The position numbers were made by a program, and so were the translations under genes. Shown here one piece after another: positions 17,048-25,148 of a DNA stretch of 64,000 bases. The DNA lies in NCBI RefSeq assembly GCF_003851045.1, contig NZ_BFBX01000001.1, positions 93,083-157,082 of the forward strand. The letters are read 5' to 3'. The DNA comes from Paenibacillus sp. 598K. GTDB taxonomy: Bacteria; Bacillota; Bacilli; Paenibacillales; Paenibacillaceae. Below the pieces are notes generated by a model. That model worked only from the letters and a program-made list of their open reading frames with translations. It was not told where the DNA came from and did no database searches. The first letter of the stretch is position 1. Every line of letters starts with the position of its first letter.

Positions 17048-17665
17048 ATGGGAAGTGTCATTACGGCTTATTATGAGTATGGACAGGAAGAGCTGGAGGC
17101 GCTCAGGCAGCGGGATGCTGCGCTCGACAGCGTCATCGAGCGGATGGGCAAGCTCGAACGCGAGGTGATTCCGGACCTGTTCGCGGCGTTGGTCCATGCG
17201 ATCGTAGGCCAACTCATCTCGTTGCAGGCAGCGCGTACCGTATGGGGCCGGATGCAGCGAGAGCTGGGGGAGATTACGGCCAGACAGTTAGCCGGCGCAA
17301 GCGTGGATGAGATCCGCGCTTGCGGCTTGACGATGAAAAAGGCGCAATGCATTCACAGTCTGGCAAGCAGGATCGATGAAGGGACTTGGGATATCGAGGC
17401 GCTCCGCCAGCTGCCGGATGACGAGGTCGTGGCCGAGCTGACGAAGCAGGATGGCATCGGACGATGGACCGCTGAGATGCTGCTCATCCACGGGCTGGCT
17501 CGGCGCGATGTGCTCAGCTATGGCGACGCGGCGATCCGCAAAGGGATCATGAGGCTATACAGTCTGACGGAGCTGTCCAAGCTCGAGTTCGAGCAGGTTC
17601 GTGCCCGTTTTTCGCCTTATGGCACGATAGCTTCGATCTACTTGTGGGCGTTGGCGCATGAGTAA
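17048..17665 (+). CDS. DNA-3-methyladenine glycosylase, AlkA-like (HhH-GPD)
   Basis: 205 residues. Base-excision glycosylase of the HhH-GPD superfamily, removing alkylated purines. Helix-hairpin-helix at LTKQDGIGRWTAEMLLIHGL followed by the catalytic Asp in SYGDAAIRKG (D160, codon 17525-17527). It is shorter than E. coli AlkA and lacks its N-terminal domain, as usual in Bacillota. AAGGAGG at 17034-17040 precedes the ATG. It lies 29 bp upstream of a Btr-like iron regulator, while other alkylation-repair genes lie 4-7 kb downstream. Confidence 0.88.
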   Translation: MGSVITAYYEYGQEELEALRQRDAALDSVIERMGKLEREVIPDLFAALVHAIVGQLISLQAARTVWGRMQRELGEITARQLAGASVDEIRACGLTMKKAQCIHSLASRIDEGTWDIEALRQLPDDEVVAELTKQDGIGRWTAEMLLIHGLARRDVLSYGDAAIRKGIMRLYSLTELSKLEFEQVRARFSPYGTIASIYLWALAHE

Positions 17666-17694
17666 TCAAGTAGCGCGAGGAGGGAGACAAAACG

Positions 17695-19275
17695 ATGTAT
17701 GCCTATGTGTCAATGGAGCGTCACACGATCCAAGCGGGAGGCAGCATGAGCCTGGACATTGGCTTATCTGCAGGGCAAGAGCGCAACGTCATGATACTGG
17801 GTCATAGCGGCAGCGGCGATCTGCATAGCTCAGACCAATGTTGGTCTTTGGGAAAGGGGGCTGCCTGGATGTCGCCTCGTCGCCTGGATGTCGTGTCCTT
17901 GTGCGCGGCTTCGCATGACGAGTGGTCGGTGTCGGTGTTGACCTTCCGGACGCTGGACCCTGCAAGCGAACCCTTGATCGGAGGAGTGGAGCAGACGGCG
18001 GAGCGAGTATATCCGCTGTTCTCGGAGCTGCAGGCTCTGGATCATGCAGTTGGCGGTGCAGCCAGGCTGGAGCGGAGCATCCGTGTGCAGCAGATTGTGC
18101 TCTGGTGGATGACGCGCCGTCAGCTCTCGGAGCAACAGAGCGCTGAGGATGCGGTGTTGGAGACGATCCGGTATGCGCAGCGACAGTTTGCCGAGCCGCT
18201 CACCAAGCAGACGTTGGCGCGCCGCGCGGGGCTGAGTCTGGCTCATTATTATGCCCTGTTCCACAAGCTCACGGGCGTCGGCCCTGCAGAGTATCTCGCG
18301 TCGCTGCGGATTAACCGGGCCAAAGAGCTGTTGCTCCATAACAACCTGCCGCTGCACGAGGTTGCTCCAATGGCGGGCTTCAAGGACGGCTGGTATCTCA
18401 GCCGCAGATTCAAGCAGCGGACCGGTATGACGCCAACGCGCTTCCGCAGCAGCAAGCTGACTCAGGTGGCTGCATATTCCTCCCCTTGTTATGGACATCT
18501 GCTGGCGCTCGGCGTAGAGCCTGTAGCGGCGGTTGTACCGGACTGGCAGTACTCGCAGACACGCTTTCAGCATGCGGGAGCGACGAGGATGATCAGTCAG
18601 ACGGAATCCGAGGAGCGGCGACTGGAGGCGCTGGCCCTGCTGCGACCGGAAGCTGCATTTTGCCTCGATGCGCTGCAGGAGGAAGGTCAATCTTTTATGG
18701 CCCAGGTACGGACGTTCGCGCCGACCGTGGAGATCCCCTGGATGTCTATGGACTGGCTGGCGCAGCTGGAGCGAATCGCTCAATTATGCGGTCGCGCATC
18801 GGCTCTGCAAAGCTGGATGGACCGCTACGAGCAGCGGAGAGCTCAGACGGCGCAGCTCATCCGCAAGCAGGTAGGAGAGAGCGAGACGGTAGCCATCCTC
18901 GTATTCCGGCCGGAGGGATGCTGCGTCTACGGCGTTCGCAACGTCGGGTATGTCCTGTACCGGGCTCTGGGGTTGACGCCGCCTGCGCCTGTAGCGGAGC
19001 GTCTGCGACGCGACAGCCTGTTCCACTCGCGGCTGCTCGCGCCTGCAGAGCTGCCGGCTTACGCTGCGGATCGGATCCTCGTGATGATCCGGGAAGAGTT
19101 GCCCGGTTCCCGACACAGCTATGAGCAGCTCCGGCATTCCAGTGCGTGGGAGGACATGATGAACAGAGGCGTAAAGCAGGTACAGTACATCAAGTCCGCC
19201 GAGTGGCTCGGATACGATCCTAGCTCCATCTATGCTCAGCTCGGGCATGCGGAGCGACTGTTCATCAGCGATTAG
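17695..19275 (+). CDS. Btr-like AraC regulator with C-terminal siderophore-binding domain
   Basis: 526 residues, close to the length of B. subtilis Btr. N-terminal sensor (1-150), AraC HTH pair (about 150-252: LARRAGLSLAHYYALFHKL, VAPMAGFKDGWYLSRRFKQR), then a periplasmic-binding-protein-like domain (about 260-526) with no signal peptide, so it is cytoplasmic. In Btr this domain binds the ferric siderophore and activates the uptake genes; the same role is inferred here for the binding lipoprotein gene that starts 94 bp downstream behind a Fur box. GGAGGGAG precedes the ATG. Confidence 0.88.
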   Translation: MYAYVSMERHTIQAGGSMSLDIGLSAGQERNVMILGHSGSGDLHSSDQCWSLGKGAAWMSPRRLDVVSLCAASHDEWSVSVLTFRTLDPASEPLIGGVEQTAERVYPLFSELQALDHAVGGAARLERSIRVQQIVLWWMTRRQLSEQQSAEDAVLETIRYAQRQFAEPLTKQTLARRAGLSLAHYYALFHKLTGVGPAEYLASLRINRAKELLLHNNLPLHEVAPMAGFKDGWYLSRRFKQRTGMTPTRFRSSKLTQVAAYSSPCYGHLLALGVEPVAAVVPDWQYSQTRFQHAGATRMISQTESEERRLEALALLRPEAAFCLDALQEEGQSFMAQVRTFAPTVEIPWMSMDWLAQLERIAQLCGRASALQSWMDRYEQRRAQTAQLIRKQVGESETVAILVFRPEGCCVYGVRNVGYVLYRALGLTPPAPVAERLRRDSLFHSRLLAPAELPAYAADRILVMIREELPGSRHSYEQLRHSSAWEDMMNRGVKQVQYIKSAEWLGYDPSSIYAQLGHAERLFISD

Positions 19276-19333
19276 TCCAACCAAGATCAGCGATATAGCT
19301 ATCGCTAGTCGTCTCTTCGTGTACTACAATCTA

Positions 19334-19348
19334 TGAGAATGATTATTA
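19334..19348. promoter_or_regulatory. Fur box
   Basis: TGAGAATGATTATTA, 7-1-7 with two changes from consensus, 20 bp before the ATG of the binding lipoprotein gene. Confidence 0.7.
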
Positions 19349-19368
19349 CTATCACGAGGAGATGCACA

Positions 19369-20409
19369 ATGAAATTGAAACGCTGGTTATTAGGGGTAAT
19401 GTTGCTGGCGGTAGCGCTCGCCGTCGCTGCCTGCGCGGGAGATCAACAGGAATCGGTTCCCAACGAGCAAGGAGCCGATACAGTATCCGAGCAAGCAGAG
19501 CAAAGTTCGTCAGGCGATGCAGAAGAAACAAAGGAGACGGCAGAGGAAAGCGAGATGGTCTCCTACACCGACGTATTCGGCGAGCAGATGATTCCGGCCA
19601 AGCCGGAGCATATCGTCGCAGGGAATTTCCTGGAGGGGCTGTTGGCGCTGGATGCCCGGGTCATCGGAGCCAAGCAGGTCCATATGAGGGGACCGTACCT
19701 CGAAGGGCTGCTGGAAGGGATCGAGGATGTGGGCAATGACATGAATCTGGAGAAAATCCTCTCGCTCGAGCCGGACCTGATCCTGCTCGACGACAGCTCG
19801 ACGGAGCCGGCGGTGCGGGACCAGCTGGCGCTCATCGCGCCGACGGTCACGTTGCCTTGGCTAGGTATGGACATCTGGGAGCAGATCAGGGAAGTTGCCG
19901 CTATCGTCGACAGACAGGAGGAGGCCGAGGCCTGGATAGAGGGGTTTAACCGCAAGGAAGCCGAAGGCCGGGACAAGGTGCAGGGATGGCTGGCGCCGGA
20001 TGAGACCGTCTCGATCTTCCGGGTCCGCGGCAAGGACGAGTTGCTGGCCTACGGTCCGCGCAATGTCGGGCATGTGTTCTATCAATCGCTGCAATTAAAG
20101 GCGCCTGCTGTCCTGCAGGAGCTGATCGACGGCAATCCGCAATTCACCTCCGAGCTGATCTCCATGGAGCTGTTGTCGGAGTTTGCCGGAGACTATGTCA
20201 TCCTCATGGTCGATGACAATGCCCGCGAGGCTGGCGGGATGATGGAGGTCATCGAGAGCAGCGCGATCTGGAAGAGCCTGCCGGCTGTGAAGAATGGACG
20301 TGTCGCCACGGTGGATCGGGATATCTGGCTGCCCTACCAGCCGCTGGCTCTGCAAGCCCAACTGGAGGATGCGATCCGGGTACTCTCGGAGCTGCAGGGG
20401 GGAGCGTGA
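19369..20409 (+). CDS. Iron-siderophore ABC transporter substrate-binding lipoprotein
   Basis: 346 residues. Signal peptide ends in AVAAC (Cys22), followed by a Glu/Gln/Ser-rich spacer and a Peripla_BP_2 (FecB-type) fold: DVFGEQMIPAKPEHIVAGNF, LEKILSLEPDLILLDD, GPRNVGHVFYQSLQLKAP. It should bind a ferric siderophore at the membrane surface. GAGGAG precedes ATG 19369; upstream in-frame ATGs overlap the Fur box and were not used. A nitroreductase gene overlaps or abuts the stop, so both form one iron-repressed operon. Confidence 0.88.
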   Translation: MKLKRWLLGVMLLAVALAVAACAGDQQESVPNEQGADTVSEQAEQSSSGDAEETKETAEESEMVSYTDVFGEQMIPAKPEHIVAGNFLEGLLALDARVIGAKQVHMRGPYLEGLLEGIEDVGNDMNLEKILSLEPDLILLDDSSTEPAVRDQLALIAPTVTLPWLGMDIWEQIREVAAIVDRQEEAEAWIEGFNRKEAEGRDKVQGWLAPDETVSIFRVRGKDELLAYGPRNVGHVFYQSLQLKAPAVLQELIDGNPQFTSELISMELLSEFAGDYVILMVDDNAREAGGMMEVIESSAIWKSLPAVKNGRVATVDRDIWLPYQPLALQAQLEDAIRVLSELQGGA

Positions 20410-20411
20410 CC

Positions 20412-21005
20412 ATGACTTCTATCCCAGCATCGGCTCTTGGTCAAGCGATAATCGGCCGTCGCACCGTCCGCCAGTTCGACGGCCGGCCCGTTCCGATAGA
20501 ACGCATACTGATGATGATGGAGCAAGCGGCCTGGGCGCCGTTTCATTCAGCCGAAGAGCCATGGCGCTTCCTTCTTTTTACGGACGATGCCAAGGAGCTG
20601 CTGCTGCGCGCTTTTTTCTCGACCAAGACACCGGAGTTTATAGACAAGTACGGGGCTAACCTGCATCGCATGTTCGTCACGGATACGCCGATTCACCTTA
20701 TGGTCGTCATCCCTCGAGGACAGTCAGAGATGCATTGGATGGAGGCTCACGGCGCTGCGTCAGCCTTTATTCAGAACTTCCAGCTGCTCGCCTGGGAGCA
20801 GGGGATCGGCGTTGTGTGGAAGACGAGCGCATTTCTGTACGAGCCGGACTTTTGCCGTCGGATCGGCGTCCAGGATGACGAATACATCGTCGGCTACCTG
20901 CAAGCGGGTTATTATGAGGCCAAGGCGGTGCCCAAGGCGAAAGCCCGGACAGCTATCAAGGACAGGCTGACCCATCATTATACGGCGGAGCGGCTAGACT
21001 CATAG
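20412..21005 (+). CDS. Nitroreductase family protein
   Basis: 197 residues of the FMN-dependent nitroreductase fold: N-terminal IIGRRTVRQFDGRPVP with the FMN-phosphate-binding RR, central AAWAPFHSAEEPWRF, and a C-terminal YLQAGYYEAK. Because it follows a siderophore-binding gene under a Fur box, it may take part in reductive release of iron or in siderophore processing (inference). ATG 20412 has GGGGGGAG at optimal spacing; GTG 20406 overlaps the upstream stop and is an alternative. Confidence 0.85.
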   Translation: MTSIPASALGQAIIGRRTVRQFDGRPVPIERILMMMEQAAWAPFHSAEEPWRFLLFTDDAKELLLRAFFSTKTPEFIDKYGANLHRMFVTDTPIHLMVVIPRGQSEMHWMEAHGAASAFIQNFQLLAWEQGIGVVWKTSAFLYEPDFCRRIGVQDDEYIVGYLQAGYYEAKAVPKAKARTAIKDRLTHHYTAERLDS

Positions 21006-21061
21006 CCCAGCGGACCGGAGGAGGCATGAACCCAGGACCCGGACAGGGAATGCGAGGGCTA

Positions 21062-21880
21062 TCACGGCTCAAAGCCTGTCTGACTGATGAATAGCTCCTC
21101 CTCCGCAAAGCAGGTACGCATACGATCATAGACGAGGCGATAGGCGGATGGCTCATACCACGCCTCCAATTCCAGCTCCTCGTACCGCGCCTGCATGCCG
21201 AGACTGCGCGAGCGTCGACCACCGCTGCCGTCGCCCATGAAGTAATCATCAATGCACACCCGGCTGACCAGGGGGCGCAGCAGCTCCGGGAAGCGCTCGC
21301 TGCTCGGCAGGATAGGGGCGATCGCCGCCTGGACGTCTATGCCCGCAGCCGCGAGCGAGCGGAGCGCGCCGAGTCTGGCCGCGATCGGCGGCGCTGACGG
21401 CGTAAAATGCTTGCGGATGTCCTCGCGGTCAGTCTCGATCGTCATGCTGACGCGAACCCGGTCGCCGAGCGCCTGCAGCAGCTCGATATCCCGGGTGACG
21501 AGCGGACTCCGGGTTTGGACGAGCAGGAAATCGGGCGGCTCCTCGACCATCACGCGCAGCAGAGACTGCGTGACCTTCGCTTCGTATTCGATCGGCTGGT
21601 AAGGGTCCGTGCTGGAGGACATGAAGATCGTCACCGGATCTTTGGTCTTGCTGTGCATCAGCTCCTTGCGCAGCAGGCCAGCCGCCTCCTGCTTGATGTC
21701 GACCCAACTGCCCCATTCCGCACCGCGGAAGGTTGCGACCGGCATCTGCCGCACATAGCAGTAGGAACAAGCGAAGCTGCAGCCGCTATACGGGTTGAGC
21801 GAGTGGCTGTAGCCGGACAGGAAGCCGGTGCCCTTGTTCAGCAGCGTCTTGGGTGTTTTGTACGTATAATCGATCTTCAT
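21062..21880 (-). CDS. Radical SAM protein, SPL/Rv2578c-like
   Basis: 272 residues. The cluster motif CSFACSYC (C-x3-C-x2-C) near the N-terminus binds the 4Fe-4S cluster that cleaves S-adenosylmethionine; NPYSGC and FMSSSTDPYQP are typical of the group related to spore photoproduct lyase. The substrate is unknown. AGGAGG sits upstream of ATG 21880. It is the third gene of a minus-strand unit after adaA and the methyltransferase (18-bp gap), which hints at a role in DNA damage, unproven. Confidence 0.85.
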   Translation of the reverse strand: MKIDYTYKTPKTLLNKGTGFLSGYSHSLNPYSGCSFACSYCYVRQMPVATFRGAEWGSWVDIKQEAAGLLRKELMHSKTKDPVTIFMSSSTDPYQPIEYEAKVTQSLLRVMVEEPPDFLLVQTRSPLVTRDIELLQALGDRVRVSMTIETDREDIRKHFTPSAPPIAARLGALRSLAAAGIDVQAAIAPILPSSERFPELLRPLVSRVCIDDYFMGDGSGGRRSRSLGMQARYEELELEAWYEPSAYRLVYDRMRTCFAEEELFISQTGFEP

Positions 21881-21898
21881 CTTCGTCTCGCCTCCTAT

Positions 21899-22438
21899 CT
21901 AGCCAAGCTGGCCAACTATCGACTGCTCAAGCTCCAGCAGCCTCGTCTTCATCGGCATGCCGCCGCGATAGCCGGTCAATGCGCCGCTCTTGCCGACGAC
22001 GCGATGGCAGGGCACGGCGATCAGGATCGGATTGGCGCCGATCGCAGCGCCGACCGCCCGCACCGCAGCAGGTCTGCCGATCTGCGCGGCGATCTCCGAG
22101 TATGAGCGTGTCTCGCCATACGGGATTGCCTGCAATGCCTGCCAGACCGCCTCCTGGAAGGGCGTACCCCGGTAGTAGAGGGGCATGTCGAAGCGCTCCT
22201 GCTCGCCTTGAATGTAGCGGTCGAGCGCCGCTGCATAAGGCTTCAGTCGGGTGTCGTCGCGGATGAGGTCGTACTCCGGCAGCCTGCGGCTTGCCCAGGC
22301 TGCCAGTTCATCATAAGACTCCCCCAGCGAGCCGACAAAGCATAACCCGTCCTCGGCGGCTGCCACATGCAGCCGCCATTGCGCGTTTTCCAGCACAGAC
22401 CAGTAGAGCGGGCTGCGGTTTGGGGATGTGGTCGCCAT
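21899..22438 (-). CDS. adaB: Methylated-DNA-[protein]-cysteine S-methyltransferase (AdaB/Ogt type)
   Basis: 179 residues. Suicide enzyme that moves methyl groups from O6-methylguanine to its active-site Cys. PCHRVVG at 143-149 puts the acceptor at Cys144; the N-terminal Ada-like domain and YRGGMPMKTRLLELE complete the fold. It starts one base after the adaA stop on the minus strand, the adaA-adaB operon arrangement known from B. subtilis. Named adaB on that context; ogt is the alternative. Confidence 0.93.
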   Translation of the reverse strand: MATTSPNRSPLYWSVLENAQWRLHVAAAEDGLCFVGSLGESYDELAAWASRRLPEYDLIRDDTRLKPYAAALDRYIQGEQERFDMPLYYRGTPFQEAVWQALQAIPYGETRSYSEIAAQIGRPAAVRAVGAAIGANPILIAVPCHRVVGKSGALTGYRGGMPMKTRLLELEQSIVGQLG

Positions 22439-22439
22439 A

Positions 22440-23075
22440 TTATATGTCCTCCTTGACTTGCGTTTTATGATGTTTGCGATAGGCGTCGGGCGTCAACCCC
22501 GTCATCTTCTTGAATAACGTAATAAAATAGGGGGAATTCGCCAGACCGACTGCAGCGCCGATCTCGGAGACTGGAGCATCCGATTGCAGCAATGCCAGCT
22601 TTGCATGATGGATGCGCGTGCGCTGCAGATAGGCGGTCGGCGTTTCGCCTTTTATTTTTTTGAAGGTGCGATGGAGATGATACGGCGTGCCATGACTGAG
22701 ATGAGCGAGCGTGTTCAGCGACAGTGCCTCGTCGTAATGCAGATCGATATAGTCGGTGACGACGGCGATCCACTCCTCGCTTGGCAGTCGCTGTCCAGTC
22801 GGCTTGCATCGCTTGCAGGGACGATAGCGGGCGGCGAGCGCTTGCTCGGCTTTCTCGAAAGTGCCGATGTTGTCCCGTCGTGGCAGCCTGGACTTGCAGG
22901 AGGGACGGCAGAAGATACGCGTCGTCTTGACCGCATACCAAAACTGTCCGTCATAGCCAGCGTCGTTGCTCGCGATCGCTTGCCATTGCTCGTCTGATGC
23001 AGGCGCTGGACCGATCCCCTCGTCCTTGTCCCGGTCGGCCTGTCCGCTCGGGCCATTATTGCGGTCTGACTTCAC
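22440..23075 (-). CDS. adaA: AdaA-like methylphosphotriester-DNA methyltransferase and AraC-type activator
   Basis: 211 residues. An Ada N-terminal zinc domain with four Cys (C56, C60, C87, C90; around FCRPSCKSRLPRRDN and PCKRCKP) accepts methyl groups from DNA phosphotriesters, which turns the C-terminal AraC HTH pair (about 105-205) into an activator of the adaptive response. GTG 23075 is preceded by GGAGG. The promoter probably lies around 23083-23100, with TTATACT on the minus strand. The first 25 residues are a hydrophilic, unconserved extension. Confidence 0.92.
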   Translation of the reverse strand: MKSDRNNGPSGQADRDKDEGIGPAPASDEQWQAIASNDAGYDGQFWYAVKTTRIFCRPSCKSRLPRRDNIGTFEKAEQALAARYRPCKRCKPTGQRLPSEEWIAVVTDYIDLHYDEALSLNTLAHLSHGTPYHLHRTFKKIKGETPTAYLQRTRIHHAKLALLQSDAPVSEIGAAVGLANSPYFITLFKKMTGLTPDAYRKHHKTQVKEDI

Positions 23076-23265
23076 TTGAATGCACCTCCAACAATAGTAT
23101 AACCTGAAGTAGCCAGATATGGGTGAATGATAGGCTTAAAGAGCAAGATAACAAAACCAAGTCGGGGTGAAAAGGCGAGTAGAGCAAACCCGATATAAAC
23201 AAACACTAAAGCATGGATAGGAAAGGGAGGCCGGAGAAGCGAAACCGACCCGAAAAGGAGATGCA

Positions 23266-23943
23266 ATGGACCGTATACATAATCTGTCTTCGTTTAACCT
23301 GATGCGCTTGCTTTCCGAAGAGGATCTGATCACGATGGATGCCCTGACGACCATCACGACCTACCCGAAAGCCGTATTCATCCAGACGCCAGACACCTTT
23401 GTGGAGGAGCTGTTCTTCATTAAACGCGGCAAGGTGCGATTGTACCAACTGAATGGGGACGGGAAGCAGTTAACCTTGGATATTCTGAGCGAGGGCAATA
23501 TATTTGGCGAGCTTGGGAGCATCTCCATGGGGACCCGTGAGCTGTTCATCGAGACGCTGGAGGAGAGCGATCTGTGCGTGATGGACAAGGCAAGATTTGA
23601 TCGATATCTGCTCGACCATCCGCAGTTCATGCTGAATATGCTGCAGACGATGAGCGAGCGGCTGTCGGACATGAGTCTTCGCATCCAAAGTCTGAGTCTT
23701 GGCAGCCTGCATCAGAAAGTAATGGCGGCGCTGCTTAAGCTCGCAGAACGTTTTGGCACGGAGGACGATGAAGACGGCTATGCGACCATCAAGCTGTCGA
23801 TCTCCCAGCAAGAAATCGCGCATCTAGTCGGGGTGTCGAGGGAGGCCGTGGCACTGACATTAAAGGAATTGGTCGCTTGCGGCCAACTGCGAACCGGGTT
23901 CCGCACAGTAGCTCTGCACCGAAGCCTGGTCGAACGCCAATAG
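23266..23943 (+). CDS. Crp/Fnr family transcriptional regulator
   Basis: 225 residues. A cyclic-nucleotide-binding-type beta-barrel (about 20-140; LFFIKRGKVRLYQLNGDGKQ, GNIFGELGSISMG), a long dimer helix, and a C-terminal winged helix (SQQEIAHLVGVSREAVALTL). There is no N- or C-terminal Cys cluster, so it is not an FNR-type iron-sulfur sensor; the effector is unknown. AAGGAG precedes the ATG. It is divergent from adaA with 190 bp between them, in which I found no clear operator. Confidence 0.88.
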   Translation: MDRIHNLSSFNLMRLLSEEDLITMDALTTITTYPKAVFIQTPDTFVEELFFIKRGKVRLYQLNGDGKQLTLDILSEGNIFGELGSISMGTRELFIETLEESDLCVMDKARFDRYLLDHPQFMLNMLQTMSERLSDMSLRIQSLSLGSLHQKVMAALLKLAERFGTEDDEDGYATIKLSISQQEIAHLVGVSREAVALTLKELVACGQLRTGFRTVALHRSLVERQ

Positions 23944-24052
23944 CGCCAATTACCCGCTCGCCTTACAACTTGTTAACCGGATTACATCTTCACAGCCCTC
24001 GACTCGGGTAGGATAAAAGGAATGTTGAACGATCCGAGGAGGGCTATAGCCA

Positions 24053-24892
24053 ATGAACGAGAGTAAATCGATCATCCCTGAAGAAATCCGTCTTCGGAAG
24101 GGGGCGCGTACAGCAAAGGAGCTGACACCGGAGGTGCTGGACTACCTGAACAGCGGCGCCATCGAAAGCGTCAACCTGACCGAGTGGCTCGCAGTTGACC
24201 ATATCAGGCTGCTGGAGCAGGTGGCTAGCGAGCTGACTCTGCATGAGCAGGGGGCTCGCATGCTGCTGGCGCTAGAGGCGACTCAGGGACAATCCACGAT
24301 GAAAGTGATCGCAGCGATTGCAGAGCAATGGCTGATCGTAATCGGAGCGATGCAGCAGGCGGACGGGGAGCGGCTGCTTGCGCGTCTGGTCGCTCATCCA
24401 TCGGACAGCGTGCGCTGCTGGGCAACATTTGCGACCGCACTGTCGCATGAGACGCTGGAGGACAAGCTATCCCATAGTCGTCCCTATGCGGCGGACCGCC
24501 ACTTCGGCGTACGGGAGATCGCGTGGATGGCGGTACGGGATGCGGTCGCGGCTGACGCGCAGGCGGCGATCACGCTGCTGACGCCCTGGGTGGCCGATGC
24601 CGATGCCAATATCCGACGGTTCGCCGTCGAAGCGACCCGGCCGCGAGGCGTCTGGGCCCGGCATATCGCAGAGCTCAAGACATATCCCGAATGGGCGCTG
24701 CCGCTGCTGGAGCCGCTCAAGGCCGACCCTTCGAAGTATGTGCAGGATTCGGTGGCGAATTGGCTCAACGACGCTTCAAAGACCCGGCCGGAGTGGGTTG
24801 TCGACGTGTGCCAGGGTTGGCTGCGGGACTCGGACCATCCAGCGACGAAGCGAATGGCGTCGCGGGCTCAGCGCAGTCTTCCCAAAGGGTAG
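24053..24892 (+). CDS. HEAT-repeat DNA alkylation repair-like protein (AlkD/AlkC superfamily)
   Basis: 279 residues built of helical HEAT-like repeats. The C-terminal half (FAVEATRPRGVWARHIAELK, later YVQDSVANWLNDASKT and PEWVVDV) matches the DNA alkylation repair group related to AlkC/AlkD. Members remove alkylated bases without base flipping; the catalytic residues cannot be assigned by eye. GAGGAGGG precedes the ATG. It fits the nearby glycosylase, Ada and Ogt genes, though it has its own orientation and promoter region. Confidence 0.75.
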   Translation: MNESKSIIPEEIRLRKGARTAKELTPEVLDYLNSGAIESVNLTEWLAVDHIRLLEQVASELTLHEQGARMLLALEATQGQSTMKVIAAIAEQWLIVIGAMQQADGERLLARLVAHPSDSVRCWATFATALSHETLEDKLSHSRPYAADRHFGVREIAWMAVRDAVAADAQAAITLLTPWVADADANIRRFAVEATRPRGVWARHIAELKTYPEWALPLLEPLKADPSKYVQDSVANWLNDASKTRPEWVVDVCQGWLRDSDHPATKRMASRAQRSLPKG

Positions 24893-25058
24893 GTTCGTGA
24901 GCAGCATCAGCGTATAGAGCTCGGCAGTATGGCAACGATTCGGACGAGCGTATCGACTTCCGCAGGGGCAGCTCAGGCTGTCCCTTGGCGTCGATCTTTG
25001 GCGATACTTGTATTTGGCGTCGCCTTACTTTTGTGATGATTTACCTTACTATCGTTTA

Positions 25059-25106
25059 TTAAACTGCGAGCAGTTTTCGTCTACAATATAATTGCAATCG
25101 CTTACA
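25059..25106 (+). promoter_or_regulatory. Promoter and CcpA cre site of the sugar importer operon
   Basis: TTGCAATCGCTTACA (25092-25106) fits the cre consensus WTGNAANCGNWNNCW at every fixed position. It overlaps the last base of a TATAAT (25087-25092) and follows TACAAT (25082-25087); TTAAAC at 25059 is a weak -35. The position suits carbon-catabolite repression of the genes starting at 25149. Confidence 0.75.
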
Positions 25107-25148
25107 ATACAACGGATGACTTTAATCTCAATTTGTAGGAGGCTAATG

